This document shows positions 18,971 to 31,303 of a DNA stretch of 64,000 nt, piece by piece. The stretch spans positions 4,092,001 through 4,156,000 of the forward strand of contig NC_068974.1 of assembly GCF_016808095.1 (NCBI RefSeq). Direction: 5' to 3'. How positions within the stretch are numbered: the stretch's first letter is position 1; each line of letters starts with the position of its first letter. Made by a program: the position numbers and the translations under genes. The notes beneath the pieces are model-generated. The model was not told where the DNA came from, did no database searches, and saw only the letters and a program-made list of their open reading frames with translations. The stretch is from Vigna angularis. Lineage: Eukaryota; Streptophyta; Magnoliopsida; Fabales; Fabaceae.

Positions 18971-21345
18971 AATACAGCGTCAAACTCCACCCCAAGCACA
19001 CAGAACCAAATACGAGCTTGGGAACCGAATAACACCTACTCGGAATCGAATATGGGTTCTTCACAAATTCTTCACACCCTTATAACCGAATACGAGTGGG
19101 AGGAAACTGAAAACACCTTAAACATATCTCATCAGTCATTGTTATTCATCTTCTTCAACTTCAAAGTCGACTTCATCTTCAACAATCATCTTCATATGGC
19201 CATTAACGTTGCTCGTGAATCTACAGTAGTATTAGTAAAAGCGTATTCAACTGTTCTTCTTCACGTCTTTTTAGTTTTAACTTGTTCGAATCGGTTCTAT
19301 AGTTTTGCGAATCGATTTCCTATGTTAACTTATATACACACAAGGAATTGTATAATATGTTGAGGGTACATGTGACATTTCATTAACAATTTCTCCAAAT
19401 CTCTTCACTTTTGCAGGTGATGAAAAACCATGGCATCCCGCAAATCCGCCTTCAGCGTTTCTCGCGTTTCCTCTCATCCGAACATAACTTGATTTTCAAA
19501 TCGTCGCTCGCATTCGCCTCTGAACAGTATAATCTGTTCAAGCAAACATTGTGTAAATCTCTTGTTGCATAAATTCACTTTTACATCCCAATGGCTTTGA
19601 TGAGGGAGAAAGGTCACGACGTGTGGAACGTGGCGTATGGCATATGGCATGTCTCCTGAAACTCTTTCATCACTTACTACATAAGATAAAGGAGAGTTGT
19701 TGCAAAACATGGTGAAGAAGACAAAGAATCAAGTGTTGGGGTATGATGGAGGTGTAGTAATGTTGGTGGAAAAAAGGGATTGGAGAAGGGGATTCAAGGG
19801 AGGTAGGTGATCGTCGATGTCGCGTTTGACTCAAATTAATATTGCAGATTAAATGCAGTAATTAGGGAATGACTCTTAGGTCATCTCTTAAGGATCAGTT
19901 TTTGATTCTATCATAAGATCAAACATCTAGTGGGAGGGTTTGTGTGAGCATATTTACGAACTAAATTAACACACCAATTAACTTGGACTAAACCGCAATT
20001 AAAAAAAGTTGGTCACTAGTTCGATTGCAATGTTTCTTATTATTGATTAACAAAAAATTGCATGCTCCTCTCACCCTTAATCCAACACGAACCAACTAAG
20101 CGAAGGTTAATCCAATCTTCAAGAATGTGAATTAAGCAAACACAAATCATATGTCTAATCAATTTTTCACACAGAGATTAATCAATTAAGCAGAGATTAA
20201 ACACGAATTAGGCAACTAAGTGTGTACCTAATTTCAAGCACAAAGAAGATTAAGCATTATGTAAGGTATGTGAAGCATAATCACAATGACAGCTCAGAAA
20301 TCTCAAGGAAAATAATGCAATCTCCTAGTGTCCAACCACACAGATTAAGCCTTCCATAAAAACAACTTGAACACAATGAAAACGAATTACAACCATAACA
20401 ACAGAGGCAAGAATGAAATTGAAAACTGAAATTGGAATGCAAAAATGCAACTAAAAACAAAGTAATACTGGAAAACGAAGCTAACACAACAAATGAATTA
20501 CATAGAAGAAACGAAAACGAAATAAGAATGCGAAGTGAAATTGAAAACAGAGAACAAAATTGGAAACAGAACTGGAAATGAAATTGTAATGCGAAAATGA
20601 AAATGGAAATGAAATGCCGAAACAAAGAAACGAAATGAACCCAGAAAGTGAAATTTCTATCAAACTTGAAAACGAGAATGGAAATGAAAGTGCACAAAAG
20701 GCAAGGAGAGAAAAACGAAAGTGCAGAACCAAAATTAAATGGTTGAAATTGAAGGTGTTGGAAAACGTAAATGAAACCTAAGAGAAGAAGCTAAAAAAAC
20801 GAAAAATACAACGAATGAAAGTTCCTAAGGAGTGGTTGCTGCATGGGCACTAAACCCTAGGCTAGCCAAGTCAGCCCCCAAAATTGGTTTTTTTATCTAA
20901 TTCACCAAAAATAGCCCAATATTCAATTCTTGACCCAAAATTAAAATAAATAAAATTACAAACGAAATTAAAAATAAATGTTGATCTGGAAAATAATAAA
21001 TGATGTGGCAGCCCTTTTGAAGTCCGAATTATAATTCCAAAATTTGCCCTGAAAATATTATTGAGAATTATTAAGCTCAAATAATTCAAATTAATTAAAA
21101 TATGAATTATTGGTCAAATTAGGCCCAAATAGCAAAATTGAGAAAATAATGGAAAGTTAAGCACAAGGTGAGGGTGGAGTTGTGACACAAGGTTGATTCA
21201 AGGGTAGAACGGGTACCTTTTAAATTAGGAGGTACATGAATAAAATAATGAGATGCAAGAAGTAGTAGTCACATACCAAATCACTCATTTCCCACCTTCC
21301 ATGATAAAGACCTATTTTTAAAATTAATATATATGGTGTTATGGT
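18971..21345. other. Unassigned repeat-like DNA with an A/G-rich degenerate array
   Basis: No gene recognised. 18971-19085 continues an open, proline/arginine-rich frame that the copia element split (see findings). 19380-19460 has an acceptor-like CTTTTGCAG followed by a short ATG frame (MASRKSAFSVSRVSSH, then stop) that I cannot identify. 20281-20790 is a degenerate purine array built from words like GAAATTGAAAAC and GGAAATGAAATG; long minus-strand frames there are composition artefacts. 20870-21330 is AT-rich and LTR-like in texture. Confidence 0.5.
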
Positions 21346-21533
21346 TGTTGATAGGGGAGCTATACCCCCTCTCATATATCTATGTTTTTTTATGATGAAC
21401 AAAAGAATATTTGTATGGTTTCTTCCACAACAAATGACATAACAATTCATTTATCCTTATTGTGTTTGTGCTTGAGATGCTTGATATATGTATTCATTGT
21501 TTGTAAATGAATCATAATTTTAAATAGATTGAA

Positions 21534-22294
21534 TGATGGAAGCAACTTCAGACTTTATGTGAGAGCAGCCACGCACAGCAGAATCAAGCAGTGGAATGGA
21601 AGGAGGAATGAATTCGATGGTGCACGCCAGGTGTTTGATGAAAGGTTCAATGGAGGTTTGGTGAGTGTGTGAGGTTTCTCAAGCTCACAAGGCCTTCCAA
21701 GAAGGAAGGAAGTTATAGGAAGAAGTGCAGAATAAGCACAAGAAAGAATGAACTCTGAAGATAAGCCTAGAGTAATCTCAACAACATTTCTTTATCATTT
21801 CAAAGGAGAGTGCCTCCCTTTTATAGGTGAAGAGAGGACTCTATATCTGATCTACAAGCTCTAAAGAATGTCAAAAGAAGTGTCTTGAAGACACAATCTA
21901 AGCTTGGGCTACAAGTCCAATGCGAAACACAATTAAAATGTGTTTTTTTAAAAGCTGAATTCTGGTGCAAAATGGATAAGTGCGAGCTGCTGGTGGCTGA
22001 GTGATTCTGCAATCCGGAAGCTAATGGCTCCAATGCGGAAAACACTTATTTTCTTCTCTTCTTTGACTCCTTTGTTTCCTTTGGCTCACCAAGCTTCTTT
22101 GGTTGATTGTCCATGTCTTCAACCTTTATTTAAGGCCTACAAAACAATGCAAATGTTATTTAGCAAAGTCAATCCATCTAAGACTTAGATAAGGAAAGAG
22201 CATTTTGTTAAAAGTCTTTATTCACCTCCCTTTCTTAGTCTTAGTCTAAGTTGATACTTCTTTGGATGTGAAGTCCCTAAAGGAGTTTCCATCA
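21534..22294 (+). mobile_element. Solo LTR (761 bp) nested in SIRE-like LTR
   Basis: Begins TGATGGAAGC and ends TTTCCATCA (TG...CA), flanked by the perfect 5-bp duplication TTGAA at 21529-21533 and 22295-22299. Removing it restores continuity with copy C of the host LTR (ATTG-ACATTACATCTCTGG). No PBS, PPT or coding sequence lies inside, so it is best read as a solo LTR left by LTR-LTR recombination. Orientation is uncertain. Confidence 0.8.
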
Positions 22295-22440
22295 TTGAAC
22301 ATTACATCTCTGGAAGAAATAATCGATTAAGCGTTGTATATAATCTGCTAGACTTTTCCAGATATCGTGATATGCTTAACAAGAGCAAACAACTGTGTAA
22401 TAATCTATTACATCAGTTGTATAATCGATTAAAACACGTT

Positions 22441-23620
22441 TACTAGTAGAAAAATATCGCATAATGTCGTTGTTTTTTGGCCTTTCACGTCGAATTCGAG
22501 ATCGACGTCATATTAGGAGACGTTAAATTGACGTCAAATTTAAAAAATTCGACGTTAATCAAATTGACATCAAATTTTGTTAATATTCGACGTTAAGCAA
22601 TTTTTTTGTTTTTTTAATTAATTGTAATATTTTTTTACAACTCTACGAGACCTGAAAAGCAGAAAAACAACAAATTTCAGTTTTTGGTATTTTATAAAGC
22701 ATGGACTATGAACGTGTAGTATAGTATCAATAACAAACAACAATAACAAACAACAAACAAGTTCAATCAAATAACAACAACAACAAACAAGTTCAACCAA
22801 ATAACAACAACAAACAAGTTCAACAAAAAACAACAAACAAGTTCAACTAATAAGTTCTTCAAAATGGAAACGAAAACGAAAACTAACTTTCAAAAGGTGA
22901 GTTCGTCATAATAAAGTGTTTCCACCAATGAGAGAGAAAGCAAAATGTGCCTATGAAGGACAAGAACACGAAAATAATCGGTCAAAAAAAATGAAAATTA
23001 TACATAAAGTAGTTAATTCACATGCACTTGTATCAAATGAAAGAAAGATTACATGTGATGGTCGTCAAACTTCGTTCGAGAAAAGTTTAAGAAGAGAAGA
23101 GGGTCTCGCGCACTAAGATAAAGTGAATGAATTTTCAATCTCCTGCTCAAATTAAAAAGGGGAAACTTTTGGCTGACAAATAATACGTCTAAGCTCCTGC
23201 AAAATTCGACGTATTATATGTGGTTTAAAAGAAAAAAGAAAAAAAGAATTAAAAAGGGGTAACTTTTTGGCTTCTGGCTGACAAATAATACGTCGAAGCC
23301 TTTACAAAATTCGACGTATTATTTGTTGTTTAAAAGAAAAAAGAAAAAAAAATTAAAAAGGGTGACTCTTTGGCTTCTGACTGACAAATATTACGTCGAA
23401 CCCCTACAAGATTCGACGTGTTATTAGTGGTTTAAAAGAAAGAAGAAAGAGAATGACGCACTGGTTTAAATAATTACCATCATAAAACGTCGAATTGAAT
23501 AAGGCTTCGACCTTCTACAATTGCATTTATTTACAAAAATGTCAACGATCATTTTTAACATTGGCTATTCAGTGGTTGAACGTTGAACGCGTGACGTTAT
23601 ACGCTGTTTTTGCACTAGTG
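22441..23620. mobile_element. Non-autonomous CACTA-type element, copy 1
   Basis: Ends are TACTAGTAGAAAAA on the left and TTTTTGCACTAGTG on the right, imperfect inverted repeats of the CACTAGTGCAAAAA type. A 3-bp duplication GTT flanks it (22438-22440 and 23621-23623), as expected for CACTA elements. Subterminal regions carry many direct and inverted ATTCGACGT/ACGTCGAA words, the usual transposase-binding arrangement. There is no transposase. Internal DNA includes a CAACAA/GTTCAA-rich stretch and an exon-like stretch (about 22900-23110) that copy 2 (54502-55620) also has. Confidence 0.85.
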
Positions 23621-23865
23621 GTTACATACATTTCATAATTGGTTAAATATGTTTCTCTTGTGAAAATCTATTTCATTTAAAGCCTTAACTCTTTCTAACG
23701 GTCATATGAATTTATTGTTGGCTTGTATGAATGGTATAATCGATATCATGCGCTGTATAATCTATTAAATCTTAAATAGAAGGAAATATGTTAAAGCAGG
23801 AAGAAAAGCTTAACAGATTACATTAATTGCATAATCGATTAAAGTGCATCAGGATTCAAAAATCC

Positions 23866-23873
23866 TATAAATA
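23866..23873 (+). promoter_or_regulatory. TATA box of SIRE-like LTR
   Basis: TATAAATA in copy A. The same motif occurs in copy D (55897) and, inverted, in copy B at about 38013-38021. Confidence 0.55.
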
Positions 23874-24533
23874 ATTGTCTTGCGCGTTGTTTCAATGTAA
23901 TCTTTTGTACATTTTGATTGATTATTGATTGTAGGAGCGTTTAAGAACAGTCTTGAAGAATCAAAGATCAAATTTGGGTTTACACATCAAGATTCCTTCA
24001 AGAAAACTAAGCTGAAGTGTTTTGATCATATCTACACTACTAGAGTGTTGTTGTGAATATCAGTATCATCATTTGAAATTTATGGATTGTGTTCCTGTGC
24101 AGGTTTGGTAGGGGGAGAGAGTCGTGGTGTTCTCATTGAGAGTTGGGATTGCTCTCAAGGTGTTTAGAGAGTTGTGAGTGTTCTCTGGTTGATAATTGTG
24201 AGGGTGTTCATATCTTGTTACTATAGTGATTTTGAGTGGGGTGAGAAGTACATTGAGAGGAGATATCTCTATATTTTTGTATCTCTATCATTATAGTGGA
24301 ATCCCTTCAACTCAGGTTGATTGAAAGAAGACTGGATGTAGGCTTGGTCGAACTAATATATATCGTTGTGTTGATCTTTCTCTCATTTTCTTTTACTTTT
24401 GATTCATTATACTTGCTTTATTGATTTCAAGAAAACTAAATATTTTGCAAAGTTTTTGAAAAGAACATCTTTTAAAGCAAAATTCAATTCACCCCCCTCT
24501 TGGCCTGAGATATAAGGCATCACTTTTCTAACA

Positions 24534-24890
24534 ATTGACCCCAGAGCTAGGAATTCGAAAGTTACTCAAATTTTAATCAGTTAGGTTTTTTGTATAATCG
24601 ATTAAAAAGTTCCTGATGGCCAACATATCTCAGACTTTTGGAGAAGGGGCATCCACAAACAAACCAACACTGTTTGCGGGTGAGAACTACCTTTTTGTGA
24701 TAGAATAAAGATTTTCTTGGAATCAGTAAACAAAGGTGTATGAGATGTTGTTATAAATGGTCCCTTTGAACCAACAAAAAGGGAGAATGGTAAGATTAAG
24801 GTCAAGGACTTTTCTGTCTGGACCATAGACGAGAGCAGGAGAGCGCACTACGATGTAAGGCCAAGAATATTATCTCCTCAACACTCACAA
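24534..24890 (+). pseudogene. SIRE-like PBS and 5' gag remnant
   Basis: ATTGACCCCAGAGC follows the LTR. A gag start ATG at 24616 gives MANISQTFGEGASTNKPT, then FAGENYLF and an early stop. Further gag-like coding (VNGPFEPTKRENGKIKVKDF) continues in another frame, so it is frameshifted. It breaks off near 24890 into a gypsy LTR fragment. The copia pol is absent. Confidence 0.65.
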
Positions 24891-25187
24891 TCGTGAGTAG
24901 ATGATCTTGTAGATGGTGCTGAGGTATGATAGATTCGAGAGATGACAAGGGACAAACTTAAGATTTTTATTTAAATTTATTACATTTGAACTTTAAGACA
25001 ATGTAAATGAAGTTATTGTATTTCCTTTGTTATTTCATTGGAGCAATGTTTTGGAACTATTATGTTTTGAATAAATTATGTCGTTTACATGTTAATGTTT
25101 TGAAAATACGTTTTCACGCTATGATAAAGTTTTGAAATTTAGTGGTTTTTTAATAACCCGTGAGACCTTGGAATTTGGGGCGTTACA
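24891..25187 (+). repeat. 3' end of a gypsy LTR, truncated
   Basis: GTGAGTAGATGATC to GGGGCGTTACA. The end (GAATTTGGGGCGTTACA) and the GAGTAGATGA region parallel the tail of the Tekay-like LTRs, and it is similar by eye to the inverse complement of 39761-40080. No other part of that element remains. Confidence 0.55.
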
Positions 25188-25189
25188 TT

Positions 25190-25900
25190 TTAAAGTGCTT
25201 TAACCTCGTTATTTCTATCTCGAGGTTCGCCATCGTCATTATCATGGCTACTTCACTATGATGGTGTATCCGAACTTGTTTGACGCGGTTGTCACCTTTA
25301 TATGCAACCTCCAAAATCTCTCAAACTTCCTTTGTTGGTGTCGCATTCGTTATTTCTTTGAACCCTGACTCGTCCACTTCATTGTACAAAAAGTACAACG
25401 CTAACCCATCTCCCACTCTCATTTTTCTCAATGTAGTGACCTGTGCTAATGTTAGGTAGCAACACCTTTATCTATAGGCACCAATTATCATAATTGGTCT
25501 TCTTTGTCGATTGTAGCATGATCATCCCATTTACAACTTTCTCCATCTCTCTCTTTCTCTTTTTATCAAACACTCAAGCACTCACATTATTTCACTCTCT
25601 CTCTTTCACTGTGATACCATTTTGTAGAAAAAAAAAGTGATACACACAAATAATCTCCATTGTAATTCACTATGGTGACTTTCTTTAGACCTTGACAGCC
25701 TTTAAATAAGTGTAAATAAGAGCTTGAGCCAAATACAAAAAATTCTGGAAACAAAATATCAACTTACTAAAAATAAAAAGATTACATAATCTAACTCAAT
25801 CTATATCAACAAAAAAATTATATTGCATCTATATATTCAAAACTACGGATCTTTATTTTATCTCTACCAAACTAATATTAGGAGACTCAAACTAATAAAA
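25190..25900 (-). pseudogene. Copia gag/LTR remnant
   Basis: On the minus strand a PBS-like ATGGTATCAC lies at 25611-25620, to the right of which is presumed LTR. Downstream, at about 25480-25200, decayed gag coding can be read (WEILEVAYKGDNRVKQVRI), resembling the copia gag helix region that precedes RLQ-type motifs. Several frames are needed, so it is dead. No pol is seen. Confidence 0.45.
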
Positions 25901-26540
25901 CAATACTTAAAACGAATAAATTCCTTATATTTAAGTTTATCTAAGAGTTGAGGCCACGGAAGGTATGTATCATGGTGCATTTATCCAAATTCATTTATCC
26001 GTTCTATTTAGCCTTGGCATAAAATTGCAGACGGTAAGCAATACGACTCCATACCTAAGCATTGTTCCTCTGTTCCTTTATTGAACAGATAAATCCCAAA
26101 GGAATAATCTGCATGTGTTACCCGGATTGCAGTGTTTCAAACCATCAAAAAGTTAGATTCAAACATTCAGTTTGATTGGTTCCTTCTCTATAACTACATA
26201 TAACGGTCCCCTTGCAAGAGGAGAGTCCATGGTCTTTACTTTGCCAATACATTCATGGCCTTAGTTTTGCTATATATTTTAGCAAAACATTTGGTTTAGG
26301 GCCAAAATCATTTTTAAAGGCTCTGATGCTTGATGCAACCAAATTTGTGACAGGCTTTTGTTTTGGATGCTCATTTCTATCCTGTTTAATGGTTCATAAT
26401 AAAAAAATTTATTGCTCTCATGCTTGATGACATCAAAAAATTGTGAATGATTAATTTGGACACACATTTTAATCATATTCAATGATATCCAAAATCCATC
26501 CTATCAAAATTTCTGTAGAAAAACAAGGTGCAATGGTGAC
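25901..26540. other. AT-rich intergenic DNA
   Basis: No gene or repeat recognised. I looked for upstream exons of the quinone-reductase relic (the N-terminal flavodoxin loop) and saw nothing convincing. Confidence 0.5.
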
Positions 26541-26554
26541 TTTATCATGGGCAG

Positions 26555-27620
26555 GTACCTGAAACATTGTCAGCAGAGGAGCGTATTGATTTGAGAGCAC
26601 CACCCAAGAATGAAGTACCAGTCGTTAACCAAATTAAACTGCCTGAGGCAGATGGGTTTATCTTTGGCTTCCCAGAAAGGTTTGGAATGATGGCTTCTCA
26701 GTTTAAGGCTTTCCATGATTCTACTCAATTTCTATGGAAAGGGCAAATGCTTGCAAGCAAGCCTGCTGGAATCTTCTACGCTACCAGTTCCCAAGGCGGT
26801 GGACAAGAGACAGCAGCGTAACACCCCTCTTGATACTTCTATCTCATAGTTTCATAAACGGTTCCTATGATGACAGAAATGTTCTAGCTTATAGAAAGCC
26901 TCTTCTTTTTTCTAAAAATGTGATGCCATTTTTTAGTAGAGCAACGAATCATTTTATGATAACTAGACATCTCTTCATAAAGATAATGAATTTTCAACCG
27001 TTTTCCCATTTCTATTTTCACCTGACATGAAAATTGAACTAAGACTATATGTGTCTACATATTGTGAAGCAAATAACTTGCGAAATGTCAACAATTCAAA
27101 GAATTTCACTCTTCTAACAACACTTCAGAAGGGTTAATTCTTTGGATATCCTCTAATATATGTCATCAATGATATATCTAGACTCACTTGTTGAACAAAT
27201 ATCCTATCATTCATTATGCACTAATTGTTGAAAATTCAAGTATGAGTCCAAGTCCCACATTGGATAGAATGAGAAAGTAGAATACTATAAAATGATGAAA
27301 GACCTAACCCATTGGCTTAAGGTACTGGGTAGAGAGTGGTGTCAATCCCTTATATGGTTGGGTTTAGATCTCATTGGTGTTTGTGTCTCCCGGCTCGTGA
27401 TTGTGGTTGGTTTGGAAATGCAGTGTGAGTCTTATTCGGTTCTGGCATGTTTGAGATGAGCGAGCTGAAAGGTGTAAGTCCTTATGGTGCGGGGACTTGC
27501 ACTGATGATGGCTCTAGAAACCCAACTGGGCTTGAGTTGGAGCAAGCATTCCACAAGGGAAACATATTGTCAACATTGCAAAGCAGCTCAAGGAAGATAT
27601 TCACCCAATTTTTAATCTAG
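26555..27620 (+). pseudogene. FQR1: FQR1/WrbA-like NAD(P)H:quinone oxidoreductase, two decayed exons
   Basis: Exon 26555-26817 (acceptor AG at 26553-26554, donor GT at 26818) encodes VPETLSAEERIDLRAPP, then EADGFIFGFPERFGMMASQFKAF and KPAGIFYATSSQGGGQE, the FMN-binding flavodoxin-fold core of plant quinone reductases that reduce quinones by two electrons. A second piece, 27435-27620, encodes FGSGMFEMSELKGVSPYGAG and DDGSRNPTGLELEQAFHKG. A one-base loss near 27557-27560 then shifts the frame, so the C-terminus is wrong. The first exon and the start of the last exon (expected around LVHHGM...GYTFG) are missing; a dispersed repeat occupies 27226-27420 just before the last piece. The evidence favours a pseudogene, though unlisted upstream exons cannot be excluded. 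Confidence 0.75.
27226..27420. repeat. Dispersed legume-type repeat inside quinone reductase relic
   Basis: TGTTGAAAATTCAAG to CCCGGCTCGTGATTGTGG, with the word AGTCCCACATTGGAT and CCCATTGGCTTAAGG. This string is familiar from many legume intergenic repeats (recollection, unchecked). It lies where the beginning of the last exon should be. Confidence 0.45.
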
Positions 27621-30600
27621 ATAACCGAGGATATTGAGTTATATTCTTTATGCCTGCAATTTTATTTTTCAGCAGAAAATTCTCTGTTTGAGTTCCATTT
27701 TTGTGTTAGACAATGCTGTGTTCAGTGATATTTGCTAATGTGAAGTTTAGTCTTTTCTTTCAATTTGAGGCTTAGAAAACACTTTCCCTTGTTTTGTGAT
27801 CCCCTTTCATGAATGTTAGAGCCAACAAATAACCACAAAATATGCATTTAGACATAACGAAAATTTCATAGTTTGAGGAAGTTACAAGTCTACAATATCT
27901 TATATTGTGAACAGACAGCCACTTTATTTGTCCTACGGGATGAAAAGATACCTACTTAACAAAAAGAAAAACTAAAATGAAAGTTATAGCCCCTATGCCA
28001 ATAATTGGGATATGTTTCAGCTCTACTGATATAGGTTATTGGTTATATATATTCTGTTCAAACGTTTCCCAAAACCAAACGAAATATCAAATGGAAGAGG
28101 CAAAGCTAGTTTTATAGGAAAAGGACAAACCTACTATACCATGCAGCATAACCTTCATATGATTCATTAACATATTAGTGATGTCACATAATTTTTGAAC
28201 TTGATATTGACTCTCAGTTATGGTATGTCTTTTTCATTATCTACCCATTAAAATGGCACCTTCTCCCTCAAAATCTAGCACTATCATTTTAGTTAATTTA
28301 TCGTCAGTTCCTCTCAGCATAGGTTCTGACCACATGTTTTCTGTACGGAAAGTCCTTCTTAAACCTACAAATATAGCCATTGTTTAACTTTTATATGCGA
28401 CAATAAAAAAATTTAAAAAAAAACTGTGGAAAAACTATGCACACACACCATCTATATATAATTGAAACAATACTGATTAGACAGTCCATGCGACATAAGT
28501 AGGCAGCTGTCACAAAGAAGAGAAATATTCTGATACACATTGCTTTTTCTTTACCTTTGATATGAAAAAAAATCCAGTGTCATGTGATTCTCAAAGCTTT
28601 TTCGTATTCTTGTCCATTTTTTCCCTTCCTATCATTGGTTTGTGTCCAATTTTCTACTTCTAGCTTTGCGGCATCCTATTCTTCCGTTTCATAGCAAAAG
28701 TTGCCTACCCTCATATCTTTTCTCAACTAGCTAAACTAGCCACTCTCTTCAATTCCATCACCAAATTTTTCTCTCATCTTTTGTTTTCTCTTTTTCAAGA
28801 TTCCAATGACGCGGTCCTTTTCAAACATGATGAAGTAGACCAGACATACACATGACTAGCTCAGAAAACTTGGAATGGAATCTGCAGAAAAAGTTACTTG
28901 TGGCCTTGTAGTATAACTAGAGCATGTTTGGATTAGATTTTTTTTTTCTAACACTTTAGTTTGATTGATGGAAAAGGAACTGATACAATTACTGTTCAAG
29001 CATGTTTTGGTATCTAGATTATAATTTTAAAATGCTTTAATTTTTAGGCTCCTCAACTGTAGATTTCTTTATACTATCCAGTTAGGAACTGTGATTAGAA
29101 AGGACTCTTAAAGAAGTTATTGTTAAACTTAACAAATTTATCATGTATGCATGGTTGCTTCTTATATTAGACCACAACATAAAATTCTTTGTCTTACATT
29201 TTCACAAAGGAAATAATTTTTTTTACAATGGGTAAAATTTCAAATAAAAATCATCCGTTTTCAAATAACTTTATACCACTTTTGCCTTTTTTTATAACAT
29301 ATAAATATTTTTGAGAAAATTTAAACAAAAATATACCTTAAAATCATTTTTCATCTAACGTATACAATTGTAAAGCTTATTCATATATATAATCAAGTAT
29401 AGGAATAATTGAGAAAAATCTTTTGTCAATAATTGAAATAATTTTTTTTTCACCGTAGTTAGCAGATGAACTCATTGCTCTTACTTTGCTCAAGTGCTTA
29501 TATAAATGGAAAACATGATTAGAGTAGAGAAGTGAAAGTTAAGCAAATGTGTGTTTCAAGTCCTGCAATGGATGCCATAAAAAGTTGAGAAAAGGGATAG
29601 GAATTATGGAATCTATAGAAAATTGATATAGGCCCAAATAATTTGAAGATTCTATTCCTCCTTCTTTTGGTCCATGTACTCTGGTATCTACGAAATTCAT
29701 TGATTAGCAATCATGTTTAAGCATTATGCGATAGAAATTATTTAAAACAATGAAATAATATCTTATATCAGCTAAAGCACAAAACAGCTCCAAAATAATA
29801 AAATAAAAATACATTTATTAATATTATTTCTCATGAGTGGCATATTCATGAGAAAAGGTGCTACATACTAAAGAAGATGCCCTTCAAACGGTTAGAAAAA
29901 CTATATTTAATTTACCAATTATTTTCAAAATAAATGTGCTCAATATACGGTTAATTATGCACCTTATTATATATAATTATTACTCAACTCTAATGCTATT
30001 GGAGAAGTATAAAGATGGTAACTTAATAAGAAAACATTTATTGCTGGTCCCCTCCCATATCTCTTATTCACTTCTAACTTCTTCCAAACTATATACCTTT
30101 GTGCCAAAAACTTTCCACAAAAACAAGGGAATAGTAGATTCCTCTCATAATTATCTTATTTAAATTAAACTTTGGTTGATGATGAGATAACCCTCCAAAA
30201 CATAGTTAAATCATGTGTGACAGTTTCTCTAGTGAAGACAAATTTTTGAAGAAAGTAATTAGACTTGAATATAGTGTGGAGCCCCATGACAACTAGCTTT
30301 CTTAACACAATAATGGCTAATGCTTAAGTGCTTTATGTTTGAATTAGTTTATGTTCTGATCTTGCTTGAGAAGTTTGAGAGTGAGATTTGGTAAAAGTAC
30401 TTTTGGAGCCCAAGACAAAATAGTTTATAATACTCTCTGGCCAATACACTCCAAGTCATAACTAGTGGCAAATGTTTGAAGATATGCCAATCTAGTAAGT
30501 TTATAATTCTAATATTCTGCTATTATAATATGCTTTCTATTGTGCGAAATTTGTTTGTATTATGTCTCAATTTTCCTAATATAATACATTGAAAAGAAGA

Positions 30601-31255
30601 ACAGCATCGGACCTTATCCCCAACAACCTTTTCCATACACTGTATTAGACCTTATATACATGGTTGAGTACTAGGGTTGGCTTATTTTACGGATATAATT
30701 ATATTATTAGCATTTTTTTAATATTCTAAAAAGATAATTACCTTTGAAAACAAAACACGAATTAACTTAATTAAATACGTGTTCAATAATTGATTATCCT
30801 TTAAGAAAGGATTGCTTTTACTATTATCTCAAATTTAGTGATTTTAAATATATATACAACCTTTAAATAAAGTTTAGTTTACCTTGTTTCTGATTAATTA
30901 CATAGTAAAACGTTGTTTACTTTATTTTCAAACAAAAAGTAATACTGTCACCTCTCACTAAACAGGTACTGTTCATTAACCTTAAACCTAATCTAACTAA
31001 ATGATAAATTATATATTTTTTGTGGCAACTGAATTTATTCTTCTCGTTAGAAATAAGAAATTGGAATAATGACGTAAGCACACGTCATTCTAAATCTGGA
31101 CCATCTCCAGAACTTTGTTGAAGATGAAAACATTTGTGGGCTTTCTCTTCTTTTTACATGTGCTTCCAATAGAAGCCCCTCTATGTGACAATTCATCACA
31201 AAGCACAATAGCATGTGTGCAACCATCACCACGATACAACCACATACACACACAT

Positions 31256-31303
<48 letters not shown>

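Larger units (their letters stand above)
21346..24533 (+). mobile_element. SIRE-like copia 5' LTR (copy A), carrying two nested insertions
   Basis: Starts TGTTGATAGGGGAGC and ends CTTTTCTAACA directly before a PBS-like ATTGACCCCAGAGC. It aligns by eye with copies C (49341-50432) and D (54125-56513). Without its insertions (21534-22294 and 22441-23620 plus duplicated target bases) it is about 1.24 kb. A TATAAATA box lies at 23866-23873 and repeated TAATCGATTA-type palindromes occupy U3. SIRE-like naming rests on LTR style and the following gag, not on a database match. Confidence 0.78.

Noticed and set aside
20281..20732. Minus-strand frames of 138 and 83 codons
   Set aside because: They translate a degenerate GAAATTGAAAAC purine array; Phe/Ser-rich with no domain.
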